DNA of 64,000 nt, taken from Gammaproteobacteria bacterium (GTDB lineage Bacteria > Pseudomonadota > Gammaproteobacteria > Pseudomonadales > Cellvibrionaceae). How positions within the stretch are numbered: position 1 is the first letter of the stretch; every line of letters starts with the position of its first letter. Positions 8,604 to 17,908 of this stretch are shown here, one piece after another. A program made the translations under genes and the position numbers. The stretch covers positions 61,645-125,644 of the forward strand of contig JAGKWO010000010.1 of assembly GCA_021151835.1 (NCBI GenBank), read 5' to 3'. The notes under the pieces were generated by a model. It was not told where the DNA came from. It made no database searches and saw only the letters and a list, made by a program, of their open reading frames with translations.

Positions 8604-10250
8604 TTAGCCTCGTTTGTCTTTTTCGTTGGCCCGAACCAAGCCGTTATAGACATCATTTAATTGGCGATAACGCTGATATTGCGGATGCTGCTGAGAAATC
8701 ATGGCATTGATTTTAGTAAATGTTTGCTGGATTTTTTCGCTGACCGATTTATCAAATCGGGTTCTCAGCTTATCAATCATGGCTTGTACGTAGTTCAATC
8801 GCAGCCCGAGATGATTTGGCAATTTCTGCAATGCGATTTTAAATGCATCTGCTGCTGCAGCAAAATCTTTCGCGTTATAGAGGGATATACCTTTTTTATT
8901 TATTTCCGCTACCATCAGCTTATTTTTTTCGCTACGGGGTTCATCCAGTAGCACATCCAGTTTTTGCAATTTATCTTCGCTGCCCGCGTAGCGCTGAAGC
9001 AATTCAGCCAAATAACCCTGGGCCTCATTGTCTTTCCCTAACAAGCGTAACGCCCGCACCATTTCAATTTGCACATCCAAAGCAGCTTCATCGTTGGTAC
9101 TGCCCAGCGCCGATTGTGCACTGCTAAGCGCATCCTGTGCGCGCCGCTGGTCGCCATTACAAACTTGCAGCTGGCTTTCCAATAATAAGGATTCCACCTT
9201 GCGCAAACTGGATTTACCAAAGTTTTCTTCCATATTACTAACACAACTAATCGCTTCACGTACCAATGGTTTTGCGAGTTCTTTATCGATGGAAAACAAG
9301 TCAATTGTCGATTGCGCAAATTGGGCGTGCACTGACGCCTTATCAAAGCAGGAATGCTCACCGAGCTTGACCGCACGCTTTAATGCATTAGTGGCAGTGA
9401 CCAAATCATTATTTTGCTGCGCAACATCCCCTAATGCTTGTTGGCGTAAAATGGAGAGCGGCGATAATTCAGTCGCTTTCTGCAAAATATTTTGCAAACC
9501 ATCCAGATCATTTTGCTGTTTGAAGACCTCGGCCTGCAAATCGTAAGCTTTCATACACAGAGGATTGGATTGGAGAAGATTTTCCAACCATTGTTGCGCC
9601 CCCAACAAATCATCCTGGGCCAGCTTGGTTTTTACCATACCTAATTGCGCCCATTCCAACTCGCGCACATCAAGCACGGCGCGATATATCTCTTCTGCTT
9701 TATTAATTTCTTTATTATCCAGATACAACTGCGCGAGAATTTTCTGGCAGCTGTTGGTGTAACGGCTACCTTTCGCAATCAATTCTTTGCAAGCATTGAT
9801 AGCGCCTGCGGAGTCTCCGGCTTTTTGTGCAGCCAATACGGCTTTTAATTCCACACGCTGTTCGATCAACCGACTCAAACGTTGATCCAACGCCTTGGGC
9901 GTAATGGGTTTTGCGAGGTAAGCATCAGGCTCGTAATCGTAAGCGGCCATAATGATACTTTTACTGCTCTCGGCCGAGACCAGAATAAACAGACTGTCCG
10001 AGCAATGATTTTGCGTTGAGCGAAGCTCCTCCAGCACTTGCTGGCCACTTTTGCCTTTACCCAAATTATTGTCGCAAAGAATTAAATCATAGGCGCGCGA
10101 CTTACAAAAACGCAGGGCCTCCTCGCCAGTTGCTGCCGAATCCACATTGCCAATACCCAGATCCATTAGCATTTTGTAAAGCGTGCCGCGAAAGTTTTCA
10201 AAGTCATCAATAATCAGCGCGTGCATCTTGTAATAGCCAAGATCAGCCAT
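8604..10250 (-). CDS. Response regulator fused to TPR repeats
   Basis: Residues 9-130 form a receiver domain with acidic residues D15/D16, phosphoacceptor D60 (DLILCDNN) and the conserved Lys in YLAKP. The remaining 400 residues are tetratricopeptide-like repeats, for example in the stretches around LAQLYLDNKEINKAEEIYR and LSLYNAKDFAAAADAFK. No DNA-binding or enzymatic output domain is present, so the output is probably protein-protein contact. GAGG upstream supports ATG 10250. It is first in a tight pair with the histidine kinase. Confidence 0.9.
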   Translation of the reverse strand: MADLGYYKMHALIIDDFENFRGTLYKMLMDLGIGNVDSAATGEEALRFCKSRAYDLILCDNNLGKGKSGQQVLEELRSTQNHCSDSLFILVSAESSKSIIMAAYDYEPDAYLAKPITPKALDQRLSRLIEQRVELKAVLAAQKAGDSAGAINACKELIAKGSRYTNSCQKILAQLYLDNKEINKAEEIYRAVLDVRELEWAQLGMVKTKLAQDDLLGAQQWLENLLQSNPLCMKAYDLQAEVFKQQNDLDGLQNILQKATELSPLSILRQQALGDVAQQNNDLVTATNALKRAVKLGEHSCFDKASVHAQFAQSTIDLFSIDKELAKPLVREAISCVSNMEENFGKSSLRKVESLLLESQLQVCNGDQRRAQDALSSAQSALGSTNDEAALDVQIEMVRALRLLGKDNEAQGYLAELLQRYAGSEDKLQKLDVLLDEPRSEKNKLMVAEINKKGISLYNAKDFAAAADAFKIALQKLPNHLGLRLNYVQAMIDKLRTRFDKSVSEKIQQTFTKINAMISQQHPQYQRYRQLNDVYNGLVRANEKDKRG

Positions 10251-10346
10251 TCGTCCGCCTCCTTAGGGGAAATCAGACTAAGGATAGCCGAGTATTGGCA
10301 TCCTGCTAGCGCTCAAGTAGCCATAAATAGTGGTTTTGCAAGGTAT

Positions 10347-12116
10347 TTATACTTGGGGAGCACGGCGGCGTGAGTAAAATAATTGGTTACCGCCCTGTAT
10401 TTTTGCACTGTGTTTTGCATCCGCCAGCAATTGGGAAACCTGGTGATGGGTTTTGCACGCATCAACGTCCGGGCTCACACAACCAATTGCCAATGTCAGC
10501 GGACCAAATTTCTGGCGCTGCCCCTGGCGATCATAGCTCCAGTAATTCATTTGCTCGCTGGACAATAAACTAACGCTGGTTGTAGAAAATTCGTTCAATA
10601 TCGTTTCGCAACGCTGTTGCCAATCGCTGCTACAAAACACAACGATAAAATCGTCCCCGCCCACATGCCCGACAAAATCCTGCCGCGAATCTACAGCGGC
10701 GCAAAGGATTCGGCTCAACGATAAAATAACTTCATCTCCTGCCCCATAACCAAACGCATCATTAAACGGTTTGAAATGATTAATATCGCAGTAGGCTACA
10801 ACAAATTCTTTTTTTTGCAGTAGCAAATGATCAACCCATTCATATAGCGGAACATTACCAGGCAATTGGGTTAACGGATTACTATGGCGGGCGATGCGTA
10901 ATTTTTCCTCGGTAATGGAGCGCAATAAATCCCGCACTTTACCGACACCACGATACTGCCCCGCTTCAGAAACGATAAAGTCCACACTCATATTTTGTTG
11001 CGGATCTTCACTAATGAGTTGCCCAACCGATTTTAAATCCGTACTGACATCCACAATAATCGATGAGGGGCTGATAAATTCCTTAATTGTTTTTTGTGCA
11101 TAAAGCTCATGCGCAAAGCGACGCGAAAAAATATTGAGCATCTCCGCCCGGCTGACCATGCCCAATGGCTGGTCACCATCGACAACGGGAACACAACTTA
11201 ACCGCACATCAGCCCGAAACATTTTTACCAGATGTTCTGCCAACATGTCCGGTACCACCTGTACCGAATCCACCACAATTTCCTCCACCCTGCGCACAAA
11301 ATGGTCTTGTTGGCGACGCAGCGAAAATCCGGCAAGGTTAATAATGTTTTGCGCAAGTTCAATTGGCGGAGCAGATTGTGGACGAGCGATAAAATACCCT
11401 TGCGCGTATTCAACACCCATCGCCAACAGGGTTGAAAATTCCGTTTCAGTTTCTATGCCTTCGGCAATTGCCTTATGGCCAATGCGATGGGCAATATCCA
11501 GCATCGCCCGGACGAATTCGCGCTTCACCGGGTCCTTATCAATACCGGAAATAAAATGGCGATCAATTTTTACATAGTCCGGGCGCAATTCACTCCATAC
11601 ACGCAAACCTGCATAACCGGCGCCGAGGTCATCCAGTGCAACAGCAAAACCCTGTCGTTGAAAATGATCGGATGCAGCGCGCAACAATTCCAGTTCATCC
11701 AGCGGCTGGCTTTCCGTCAATTCAAATACCACCCGCTCCGCACTTAAACCGACGCGGTGCAATATTTCGCGCGTTACTCCATCGCGGTATTGGCTATCGG
11801 TAAATGCGATGGGACTCATATTCAGGAAAAGTTTGCCCGGTAAATCCAGCTCGGCGAAACGCTCACAGGAGACTTCCCGGCACGCAAATTCGAGGCTCGC
11901 CAGTAAACGCGATTCCCGGGCCACCGCAAATAGTTTGTCCGGGAATTGCAACGGACTCCCTTCCGGGCCACGAATAAGGGCTTCGTAACCAATGATGCGC
12001 GGGTTTTCCAATGCCATAATCGGCTGGAATACCGGCTTGAGGAGTTTAAACTCAATAAGGCGACGTAATTCCTTTTGCAGCGTGATTTGAGTAAACCCGG
12101 TGCTCTGCAAAGACAT
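10347..12116 (-). CDS. EAL-CBS-GGDEF cyclic-di-GMP protein
   Basis: This 589-residue cytoplasmic protein has three parts. The N-terminal EAL phosphodiesterase domain (about 20-260) keeps YEALIRG, FLNMS, FELTES, LDDLGAGYAGL, KID, AEGIE and QGYF. A central CBS pair (about 265-395) may bind nucleotides. The C-terminal GGDEF domain carries GGDDF at residues 486-490. Both catalytic domains look intact, so it could make or break c-di-GMP depending on the CBS ligand. It lies 96 bp upstream of the TPR response regulator in the same direction and may start the signalling transcript. Confidence 0.92.
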   Translation of the reverse strand: MSLQSTGFTQITLQKELRRLIEFKLLKPVFQPIMALENPRIIGYEALIRGPEGSPLQFPDKLFAVARESRLLASLEFACREVSCERFAELDLPGKLFLNMSPIAFTDSQYRDGVTREILHRVGLSAERVVFELTESQPLDELELLRAASDHFQRQGFAVALDDLGAGYAGLRVWSELRPDYVKIDRHFISGIDKDPVKREFVRAMLDIAHRIGHKAIAEGIETETEFSTLLAMGVEYAQGYFIARPQSAPPIELAQNIINLAGFSLRRQQDHFVRRVEEIVVDSVQVVPDMLAEHLVKMFRADVRLSCVPVVDGDQPLGMVSRAEMLNIFSRRFAHELYAQKTIKEFISPSSIIVDVSTDLKSVGQLISEDPQQNMSVDFIVSEAGQYRGVGKVRDLLRSITEEKLRIARHSNPLTQLPGNVPLYEWVDHLLLQKKEFVVAYCDINHFKPFNDAFGYGAGDEVILSLSRILCAAVDSRQDFVGHVGGDDFIVVFCSSDWQQRCETILNEFSTTSVSLLSSEQMNYWSYDRQGQRQKFGPLTLAIGCVSPDVDACKTHHQVSQLLADAKHSAKIQGGNQLFYSRRRAPQV

Positions 12117-12238
12117 AGATAATAACTTTTAATCGAAATAAGACAGTTGTTCGCCCCGTTTATACCGGGCAAACCCCATAAACGAACCAGGCTACAAATA
12201 GTCGTCGGGAAATATGACAGTTTTATGAAAACAGGAAT

Positions 12239-12267
12239 TTGTTGTCATTCCCTGTGAGAGGTACAAT
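12239..12267 (+). promoter_or_regulatory. Candidate sigma-70 promoter for cmoAB
   Basis: TTGTTG (12239-12244) and TACAAT (12262-12267) are separated by 17 bp. The predicted start lies near 12274, about 43 bp before the cmoA ATG. The match is good but unproven. Confidence 0.5.
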
Positions 12268-12316
12268 GCAAAACTTTTGTACCCCCCTTAATTAACGACG
12301 TAAACCAGTCATCATC

Positions 12317-13051
12317 ATGCAAAAAAACCAAGCGGATACCATTTACGCCAATCCCTTGTCAGAGGTCAGCCGCTTTGCGTTTGACCAACGCGTAGTGGAT
12401 GTCTTTCCCGATATGATCAAACGCTCAGTGCCGGGGTACGCCACTATTATCAATATGATTGGCAATCTCGCCGAGCGCTACGCACAAGCCAATAGCCATT
12501 GCTACGACCTCGGCTGTTCACTGGGCGCGGCGACGTTGGCGATGCGCCACCGCATCCAGGCAGCCAATTGCAAAATTATCGGGGTTGATAATTCCGCAGC
12601 AATGATTGCGCGTTGCCAGCAAGTGATTGCGGCTGACAGCGGTGAAGTGACGGTTGAATTAGTGGAGTCAGCCATCCAGGCAGTAAAAATTGAGAATGCT
12701 TCAATGGCAGTTTTGAATTTCACCTTGCAATTTATTGCCACAGATGAACGGCTGGAAGTATTGCAAAATATTTGCAATGGCTTGAACGAAGGGGGTGTTT
12801 TGATTCTCTCGGAAAAAGTGGTCTTCGATGATGAACCGCATCAGCAGTTAATGACCGAGTTGCATCACAATTTCAAACGCGCCAACGGTTATAGCGAGTT
12901 GGAAATTGCCCAGAAACGTAGCGCCATTGAAGATTATTTGATTCCTGAAACGCTCGACACTCATCGCCAGCGTTTACGCGCTGCAGGATTTGGCAGCGTG
13001 GATGTCTGGTTTCAGTGTTTTAATTTTGCCTCAATAATTGCCATTAAATAA
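12317..13051 (+). CDS. cmoA: Carboxy-S-adenosyl-L-methionine synthase
   Basis: CmoA converts SAM and prephenate to carboxy-SAM, the donor for making 5-oxyacetyluridine at tRNA position 34. The 244-residue length is typical. The Rossmann SAM-binding motif DLGCSLGAAT is clear, followed by GVDNSAAMIARC. The gene is followed after 20 bp by cmoB, its partner, in an operon. Confidence 0.96.
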   Translation: MQKNQADTIYANPLSEVSRFAFDQRVVDVFPDMIKRSVPGYATIINMIGNLAERYAQANSHCYDLGCSLGAATLAMRHRIQAANCKIIGVDNSAAMIARCQQVIAADSGEVTVELVESAIQAVKIENASMAVLNFTLQFIATDERLEVLQNICNGLNEGGVLILSEKVVFDDEPHQQLMTELHHNFKRANGYSELEIAQKRSAIEDYLIPETLDTHRQRLRAAGFGSVDVWFQCFNFASIIAIK

Positions 13052-13071
13052 TTATCGCCAACAGGTTACCT

Positions 13072-14049
13072 GTGACTCGCATTAACTACGACCATTTGCT
13101 TCACGCGTTAAAAAATACACCGCTCTCCGCATGGGCTGAACACTTACCCACACAAATTGCAGCGGGGCTTTGTGAAAAACGCTACGGCGATTTACCCGGA
13201 TGGAAAATAGCGCTGGAAAAATTACCCGACGCCAGTGCCAGCTTCATTGAACTCAACAATGAGGTGCGAATCGGGCAAACCGCTGACTGCGATGAAGAGA
13301 CGCGCGCGCGCATTAAATCCGCTTTACAGGAATTGATTCCCTGGCGTAAAGGCCCTTACTTTGTCCACGATATTCATATTGACACTGAATGGCGCTCTGA
13401 TTGGAAGTGGGATCGTGTATTGCCGCACCTTGCGCCATTAAAAGATCGGTTGATTCTGGACGTAGGCTGCGGCAACGGATATCACTGCTGGCGAATGCTG
13501 GGCGCAGGGGCAAAACGTGTTATTGGCATAGATCCGTCACCGCGCTTTATTGTGCAATTCCATATGATCAAGCATTTTGCGGGAAGTAATTATCCAATTG
13601 ATGTGCTGCCATTGGGGATCGAAGATTTGCCGGAAAAATTACAGGCTTTTGATACCGTATTTTCCATGGGAGTTTTCTACCATCGCCGCTCGCCGATGGA
13701 TCATTTACTGGAGCTAAAGAATACGTTGCGTCCCGGTGGGCAGTTGGTTCTGGAAACATTGGTAATTGATGGAACATCTGGCGATGTGCTGGTTCCCGAA
13801 GGCCGGTACTGCATGATGAATAATGTTTGGTTTTTGCCGAGTTGCGATACGATGATTTCCTGGTTGCGCAAAATGGGATTCAATAATCCGCGCGTTGTGG
13901 ATGTTTGCCCGACAACCGTCGAGGAACAACGAGCAACAGAGTGGATGCGTTTCCATTCGCTACCGGAATTCCTACACCCGGAAAACCCCGCGCTGACTGC
14001 CGAAGGCCACCCTGCCCCGATTCGTGCAGTTTTTGTTGCTGAAGCATAA
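13072..14049 (+). CDS. cmoB: tRNA U34 carboxymethyltransferase
   Basis: CmoB transfers the carboxymethyl group of carboxy-SAM to 5-hydroxyuridine at tRNA position 34. The 325-residue protein contains the methyltransferase motif DVGCGNGYHCWRM and a downstream FSMGVFYHRRSP segment characteristic of CmoB. It uses a GTG start 20 bp after cmoA. The pair ends at a terminator shared with the flavodoxin gene. Confidence 0.96.
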   Translation: MTRINYDHLLHALKNTPLSAWAEHLPTQIAAGLCEKRYGDLPGWKIALEKLPDASASFIELNNEVRIGQTADCDEETRARIKSALQELIPWRKGPYFVHDIHIDTEWRSDWKWDRVLPHLAPLKDRLILDVGCGNGYHCWRMLGAGAKRVIGIDPSPRFIVQFHMIKHFAGSNYPIDVLPLGIEDLPEKLQAFDTVFSMGVFYHRRSPMDHLLELKNTLRPGGQLVLETLVIDGTSGDVLVPEGRYCMMNNVWFLPSCDTMISWLRKMGFNNPRVVDVCPTTVEEQRATEWMRFHSLPEFLHPENPALTAEGHPAPIRAVFVAEA

Positions 14050-14079
14050 ATCCTTTACATTGATTTTTTTGACAGAAAA

Positions 14080-14109
14080 ACAAAGGGCATCCAATAAGAT
14101 ACCCTTTGT
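14080..14109. terminator. Bidirectional terminator between cmoB and the flavodoxin gene
   Basis: A 12-bp stem with one mismatch (ACAAAGGGCATC against GATACCCTTTGT) is flanked by AAAAA on the left and TTTTTT on the right. It can serve both converging genes. Confidence 0.8.
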
Positions 14110-14132
14110 TTTTTAATAAAACCGGAGTGGAA

Positions 14133-14675
14133 TTAATCATCCAATAATTCAATCGGCGTACCCAAACCAAACTCACCGTGAATTTGTGTGCACCAGCGAT
14201 TCAAACGATCTGCTGTTAAATTTTCCTGCTGGTCTTCATCCAGGGCCAAACCAACAAACATGCCTGTGCCGGAAATTTCCGCTTTGGAAGCTTCAAACTC
14301 ATAACCATCCGTTGACCAATGACCAACAATTTCCGGACCGGTCTGGATAATGACATCGTGCAACATTCCCATGGCGTCCAGGAAATAATCACCGTAGCCA
14401 AACTGATCGCCCAAACCAAATAATGCGACTTGCTTGCCAGAGAAATCTACTGCGGCGACATCATCCCAGAACTCCTCCCAATCCGATTGAATCTGGCCGA
14501 AATCCCAGGTAGGGATGCCGAGGATAATTTTGTCGTAATTGGCAAAATCGAGTTGGGTTACATCAGCGATATCGCGCACATCGACAACATCTTCACCTAA
14601 ACGCTTTTGAATACGGTAGGCAACGCGTTCGGTGTTGCCTTCATCACTGCCAAAAAACAGACCAATCTGGGCCAC
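14133..14675 (-). CDS. Long-chain flavodoxin
   Basis: This is a 180-residue FMN electron carrier. The phosphate-binding loop GSDEGNTERVA lies near the N-terminus, and GIPTWDFGQIQ and GLGDQFGYGDYF line the FMN isoalloxazine site. The frame is open further upstream, but the GTG at 14675, with GAGG five bases before it, gives the usual flavodoxin N-terminus (AQIGLFFGS) and length. It is transcribed alone, converging on cmoB. Fur control is possible for flavodoxins, but I see no clear Fur box. Confidence 0.92.
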   Translation of the reverse strand: MAQIGLFFGSDEGNTERVAYRIQKRLGEDVVDVRDIADVTQLDFANYDKIILGIPTWDFGQIQSDWEEFWDDVAAVDFSGKQVALFGLGDQFGYGDYFLDAMGMLHDVIIQTGPEIVGHWSTDGYEFEASKAEISGTGMFVGLALDEDQQENLTADRLNRWCTQIHGEFGLGTPIELLDD

Positions 14676-14794
14676 AATAACCTCGGGATCAGGATAGTTA
14701 ACAACTACAAGGATGGGGTGGTTAAAAACGGCGCGGATTTTCCCAAGATTAGGCCTTCGGGGCAAGTGAAAACACCCAAAATCATGCCAAATAA

Positions 14795-14818
14795 AAAACC
14801 CCGGCAAGCCGGGGTTTT
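14795..14818. terminator. Rho-independent terminator after the Spy-like gene
   Basis: An 11-bp perfect stem (AAAACCCCGGC with its complement) has a 2-nt AA centre. A-rich sequence to the left becomes the U-tract of the leftward transcript. Confidence 0.85.
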
Positions 14819-14840
14819 AGAACCTTACCTGATTTACCGG

Positions 14841-15350
14841 TTATGCATCATGGTCCGAACTGGAGCTGTTGTGACGATGGTCGCGCGCATTTTTACGCTC
14901 CCCGCGACGCTCTTCACGTTTTGCCTTAAGTTCTGCCAGTTTTTGCTTTTGCTCATCAGTCAGCACAGCAATAAATGCTTTACGCGCTTTAGCACCGGCC
15001 AATACCTGTTCAGCATGAAGTTTTCCCAAGGTTTCAGCCAATGCATTCAGCTGCGTATCATTAGCACCTGACTCAACAGCCGCTGCCAGGGCTTCACGGG
15101 CATCGGCAACCTTGGCTTGTTGTGCTTCGCGGTTATCGGCTTGCGCTTCGCGCTGGGCTTTCAAGATTGCTTTTTGGGCATCGGTTAAATCCAGTAATCG
15201 CTCAATGTGCCTGCCGCCGTGCCCGTCAAAACCACCGCCACGATGTTGCCAATCACCCTTATCGCCACGCTCACCCGCAAACCCGGGAACCGCTAGCGCA
15301 ACTGAACCTAATAAAACCACACTACCCGCTAACAATTTGAACGATTTCAT
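14841..15350 (-). CDS. Spy/CpxP-family periplasmic stress protein
   Basis: The 169-residue protein has a clear signal peptide ending GFA-GE. It contains two LTxxQ motifs (LTDAQK and LTDEQK), the signature of the Spy/CpxP family. The body is highly charged and helical, with an Arg/Lys/His-rich tail. Spy is an ATP-independent periplasmic chaperone and CpxP an inhibitor of the CpxA sensor. Divergence from a Cpx-like two-component operon, and a CpxR-like box between them, fit either role. Confidence 0.9.
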   Translation of the reverse strand: MKSFKLLAGSVVLLGSVALAVPGFAGERGDKGDWQHRGGGFDGHGGRHIERLLDLTDAQKAILKAQREAQADNREAQQAKVADAREALAAAVESGANDTQLNALAETLGKLHAEQVLAGAKARKAFIAVLTDEQKQKLAELKAKREERRGERKNARDHRHNSSSSDHDA

Positions 15351-15450
15351 ACCTAAATTCCTCTGGTCATCATAAAGTCAGGCGTTGCCGCCTGATGGAT
15401 ACCTGGATTCCGTATTCCGGAACCTGTGAATTCATTATGGCCGCTATAAT

Positions 15451-15465
15451 GTTAAGATTGGTTAA
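15451..15465. promoter_or_regulatory. Candidate CpxR-type binding box
   Basis: GTTAA-GATTG-GTTAA is a direct repeat spaced 10 bp centre to centre, close to the CpxR consensus GTAAA-N5-GTAAA. It lies between the Spy-like gene and the cpxR-like gene. For the leftward gene, a CATAAT -10-like element lies 11 bp beyond the box, the geometry of activation from an overlapped -35 region. Confidence 0.55.
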
Positions 15466-15544
15466 TGAAATCCAAAGAATCATGACTCTCATCGGGGGCT
15501 GGTGCACACTCAGCGCCTTAATCAACAGGGGTAGAAAAATCACT

Positions 15545-16252
15545 ATGCTCAAGGTACTGCTTATTGACGACGATAAAGAAATCAGTCAGTTGCTTAGCGA
15601 ATATTTGCACACTGAAGGTTTCGCAATCGACACGGCTTTCGATGGTCAAACCGCGTTGGAACTTGCCTTGAAGCACAGCTATTCCGTGATTGTCCTGGAT
15701 GTCATGCTGCCCGTTCGCAACGGTTTTGATGTGTTGAAGAATTTGCGCCAACACAACCAAACCCCGGTGATTATGTTAACCGCCAAGGGCGATACTGTGG
15801 ACCGGGTTATCGGCCTGGAAATTGGTGCGGATGACTATTTATCCAAGCCCTGTGATCCACGTGAGCTGGTTGCGCGCATTCGGGCGATTTTGCGCAGAGC
15901 CAATCAAAAAGATACCGCACCAGCCAATATTGAACGCCTCAGCTCAGGTAAGCTGTCATTGCATCTGGGAACACGTACTACTACTTGGGATAACCACGAA
16001 GTACCACTAACCGGAACCGAATTCAGTGTGCTGGAAATCCTGGTTCGTCGCGCTGGCCAGGTGATCAGTAAAGATGATATGACCGAGCAGGCCTTGAATC
16101 GGAAACTGACGCCTTATGACCGTAGTATCGATGTGCACGTGAGCAACATCCGTAAAAAAATTACGCTGGCGGGATCATCCAAGGATTTAATTATCAACGT
16201 GCGCGGCGCCGGCTACATGCTGACTATGAACGATGATGATTCTGTGAATTAA
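15545..16252 (+). CDS. cpxR: OmpR-family response regulator, CpxR-like
   Basis: This 235-residue regulator has an N-terminal receiver domain (acidic DDD near residue 8, phosphoacceptor in VLDVMLP at about residue 52, Lys in YLSKP) and a C-terminal winged helix ending SNIRKKI...RGAGYM. The start at 15545 gives the usual N-terminus; a longer frame to 15395 would overlap the CpxR-like box. Its stop overlaps the start of the kinase gene by one base. Cpx identity rests on the neighbouring Spy/CpxP gene and the box. Confidence 0.85.
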   Translation: MLKVLLIDDDKEISQLLSEYLHTEGFAIDTAFDGQTALELALKHSYSVIVLDVMLPVRNGFDVLKNLRQHNQTPVIMLTAKGDTVDRVIGLEIGADDYLSKPCDPRELVARIRAILRRANQKDTAPANIERLSSGKLSLHLGTRTTTWDNHEVPLTGTEFSVLEILVRRAGQVISKDDMTEQALNRKLTPYDRSIDVHVSNIRKKITLAGSSKDLIINVRGAGYMLTMNDDDSVN

Positions 16253-17652
16253 TGACGCGTTTTTATTTAAAAATATTTTTTACTTTTTGGTTGATCACAG
16301 CCGCCATTATTGTTGGTACCAATATTGTCGTCCATTGGTTTGATATGACGCCGGACGGCAACTTGCAACACAATAATGAAATTGGTGATGACGATCCCGC
16401 CAAACGATTATTGTTTCAAATGGTGGGTAATGCGGTTAACCGCAATACTCGCCAATTGGTGCAAGACCTTCGCTCCATGCCCAATTGGTCTACACGTTTT
16501 GTGTATGTGATCGATAAGGAAAATCGCGATTTGCTGGATCGCCCTCTTCCCCCCGGTGTTATGTTTCTCGCACCGCGCCTCACTGCAAAACACCCGTTTG
16601 ATAAAGTACAGGACCGCAATCGTAAATTGTTTGGCCGTTACATCACATTAAATGACGGCAATAGCGTCAAGTTAATTACGATTTCTTCCGGCCGTGATGA
16701 AGGCCAGGATCGCGATATTATTTGGGAATTATTTCTCGACAATATTTGGCCGCTCTTACTCGTTTCAATTCTTGTTAGCGGTTCAGCGTGTTTTTTTCTC
16801 GCACGCCATTTCACGCGCAGTATTAATACCTTGCAGCGAGCAACCCAACAAATTGCACGTGGCGATTTGAGTGTGCGCATCGGCAATCAATTCCATGGGC
16901 GCAAAGATGAAATCGCAGCTTTGGGGCGCGATTTCGATCACATGACAGAGCGCTTGGAAAAGGCGATGCAAGAACAGAAGCGCCTGATTAAAGATGTTTC
17001 CCATGAGCTGCGCACGCCGTTGGCGCGATTGCAAATTGCATTGGCATTAGCGCGGCAGCGCAGTAACGGTGTCGTGGATAACGAACTCGACAGAATCAAA
17101 CAGGCAGCAGATTATCTGAACGATATCATCACTGATATTTTGACCTTGCCAGTGCAAGGACAAGACAGTTGGGTTCTTGACGATGTATTGGATCTGGTTA
17201 GCCTGCTGCAAACGTTGATGGATAACTACCACGCTGAAGCCTACGAAAAAAACATCAACATCCGTTTCAAATGTACGCTCGACGAAGCGCTGGTTGCTAC
17301 CCATGGCAATATGCTCGTAGGGGTATTTGAAAACACCCTGCGCAATGCATTGCTCTATACTCCGGCCAACGCGGAAATTTGCGTACAGTTAAGTGAAACC
17401 GGCGATGGAGAGTATTATCGGGTTGAACTCATGGACCAGGGGCCAGGGGTTCCCGCTGAATCCCTGGAGAGTATTTTCCAACCGTTTTATCGTACCGATG
17501 AAGCGCGTGCCCGTGAAAGTGGTGGTTATGGACTTGGCCTTGCCATTGCACAGCGCAGCGTATCCTTGCACCAGGGGCGAATCTGGGCGGAGAATCGCCC
17601 CACTGGCGGCTTGAATCTTTGTATCTTGCTACCGCAAATCAAAAATCAGTAA
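16252..17652 (+). CDS. cpxA: Sensor histidine kinase, CpxA-like
   Basis: The 466-residue protein has a first transmembrane segment at about 8-28, a periplasmic domain to about 162, a second membrane segment at about 163-185, and then a HAMP domain. The dimerisation/phosphotransfer H-box is DVSHELRTPLARLQ. The ATPase domain carries N, G1 (DQGPGVP) and G2 (GGYGLGLA) boxes. It overlaps the response regulator stop, so the two are translationally coupled. It likely senses envelope stress and phosphorylates the CpxR-like protein. Confidence 0.88.
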   Translation: MTRFYLKIFFTFWLITAAIIVGTNIVVHWFDMTPDGNLQHNNEIGDDDPAKRLLFQMVGNAVNRNTRQLVQDLRSMPNWSTRFVYVIDKENRDLLDRPLPPGVMFLAPRLTAKHPFDKVQDRNRKLFGRYITLNDGNSVKLITISSGRDEGQDRDIIWELFLDNIWPLLLVSILVSGSACFFLARHFTRSINTLQRATQQIARGDLSVRIGNQFHGRKDEIAALGRDFDHMTERLEKAMQEQKRLIKDVSHELRTPLARLQIALALARQRSNGVVDNELDRIKQAADYLNDIITDILTLPVQGQDSWVLDDVLDLVSLLQTLMDNYHAEAYEKNINIRFKCTLDEALVATHGNMLVGVFENTLRNALLYTPANAEICVQLSETGDGEYYRVELMDQGPGVPAESLESIFQPFYRTDEARARESGGYGLGLAIAQRSVSLHQGRIWAENRPTGGLNLCILLPQIKNQ

Positions 17653-17908
17653 CTGTTATCACACCGCCTCACTCGACAAACTTTTGACTGGCGGCAGGTT
17701 CTTTCCGCTTTTTCTGTAACTTCCATCTACTTTATTGGCGGTATTTTGCCGTCTGCCATTCATTTTGTTGACCTCAAGACATTGTTTTTAAAGGGAAAAA
17801 TATAAAACCCCAGCGAATGGCATAGATTTCGCTAAATGCCTGTTACAGACGCCTGAATCTGCACATGCGGCAAGGCTGGGAACAAATCAACAAAAACAGG
17901 TAACTATT

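Noticed and set aside
9028..9546. 172-residue plus-strand frame inside the TPR response regulator
   Set aside because: It overlaps a clear coding gene and its composition (Ser/Cys-rich) is what an antisense shadow frame looks like.
14676..14807. N-terminal extension of the flavodoxin
   Set aside because: The frame is open to 14807, but the extension has no flavodoxin features and spans the terminator of the neighbouring gene. GTG 14675 fits the family better.
15395..15544. Upstream extension of the cpxR-like gene
   Set aside because: The frame is open to an ATG at 15395, but the extra 50 residues do not look like a receiver domain and would place the CpxR-like box inside the coding region.
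17653..17908. Possible c-di-GMP riboswitch before the diguanylate cyclase
   Set aside because: I looked for the GEMM core and tetraloop-receptor pattern and found no convincing match in this 256-bp stretch.
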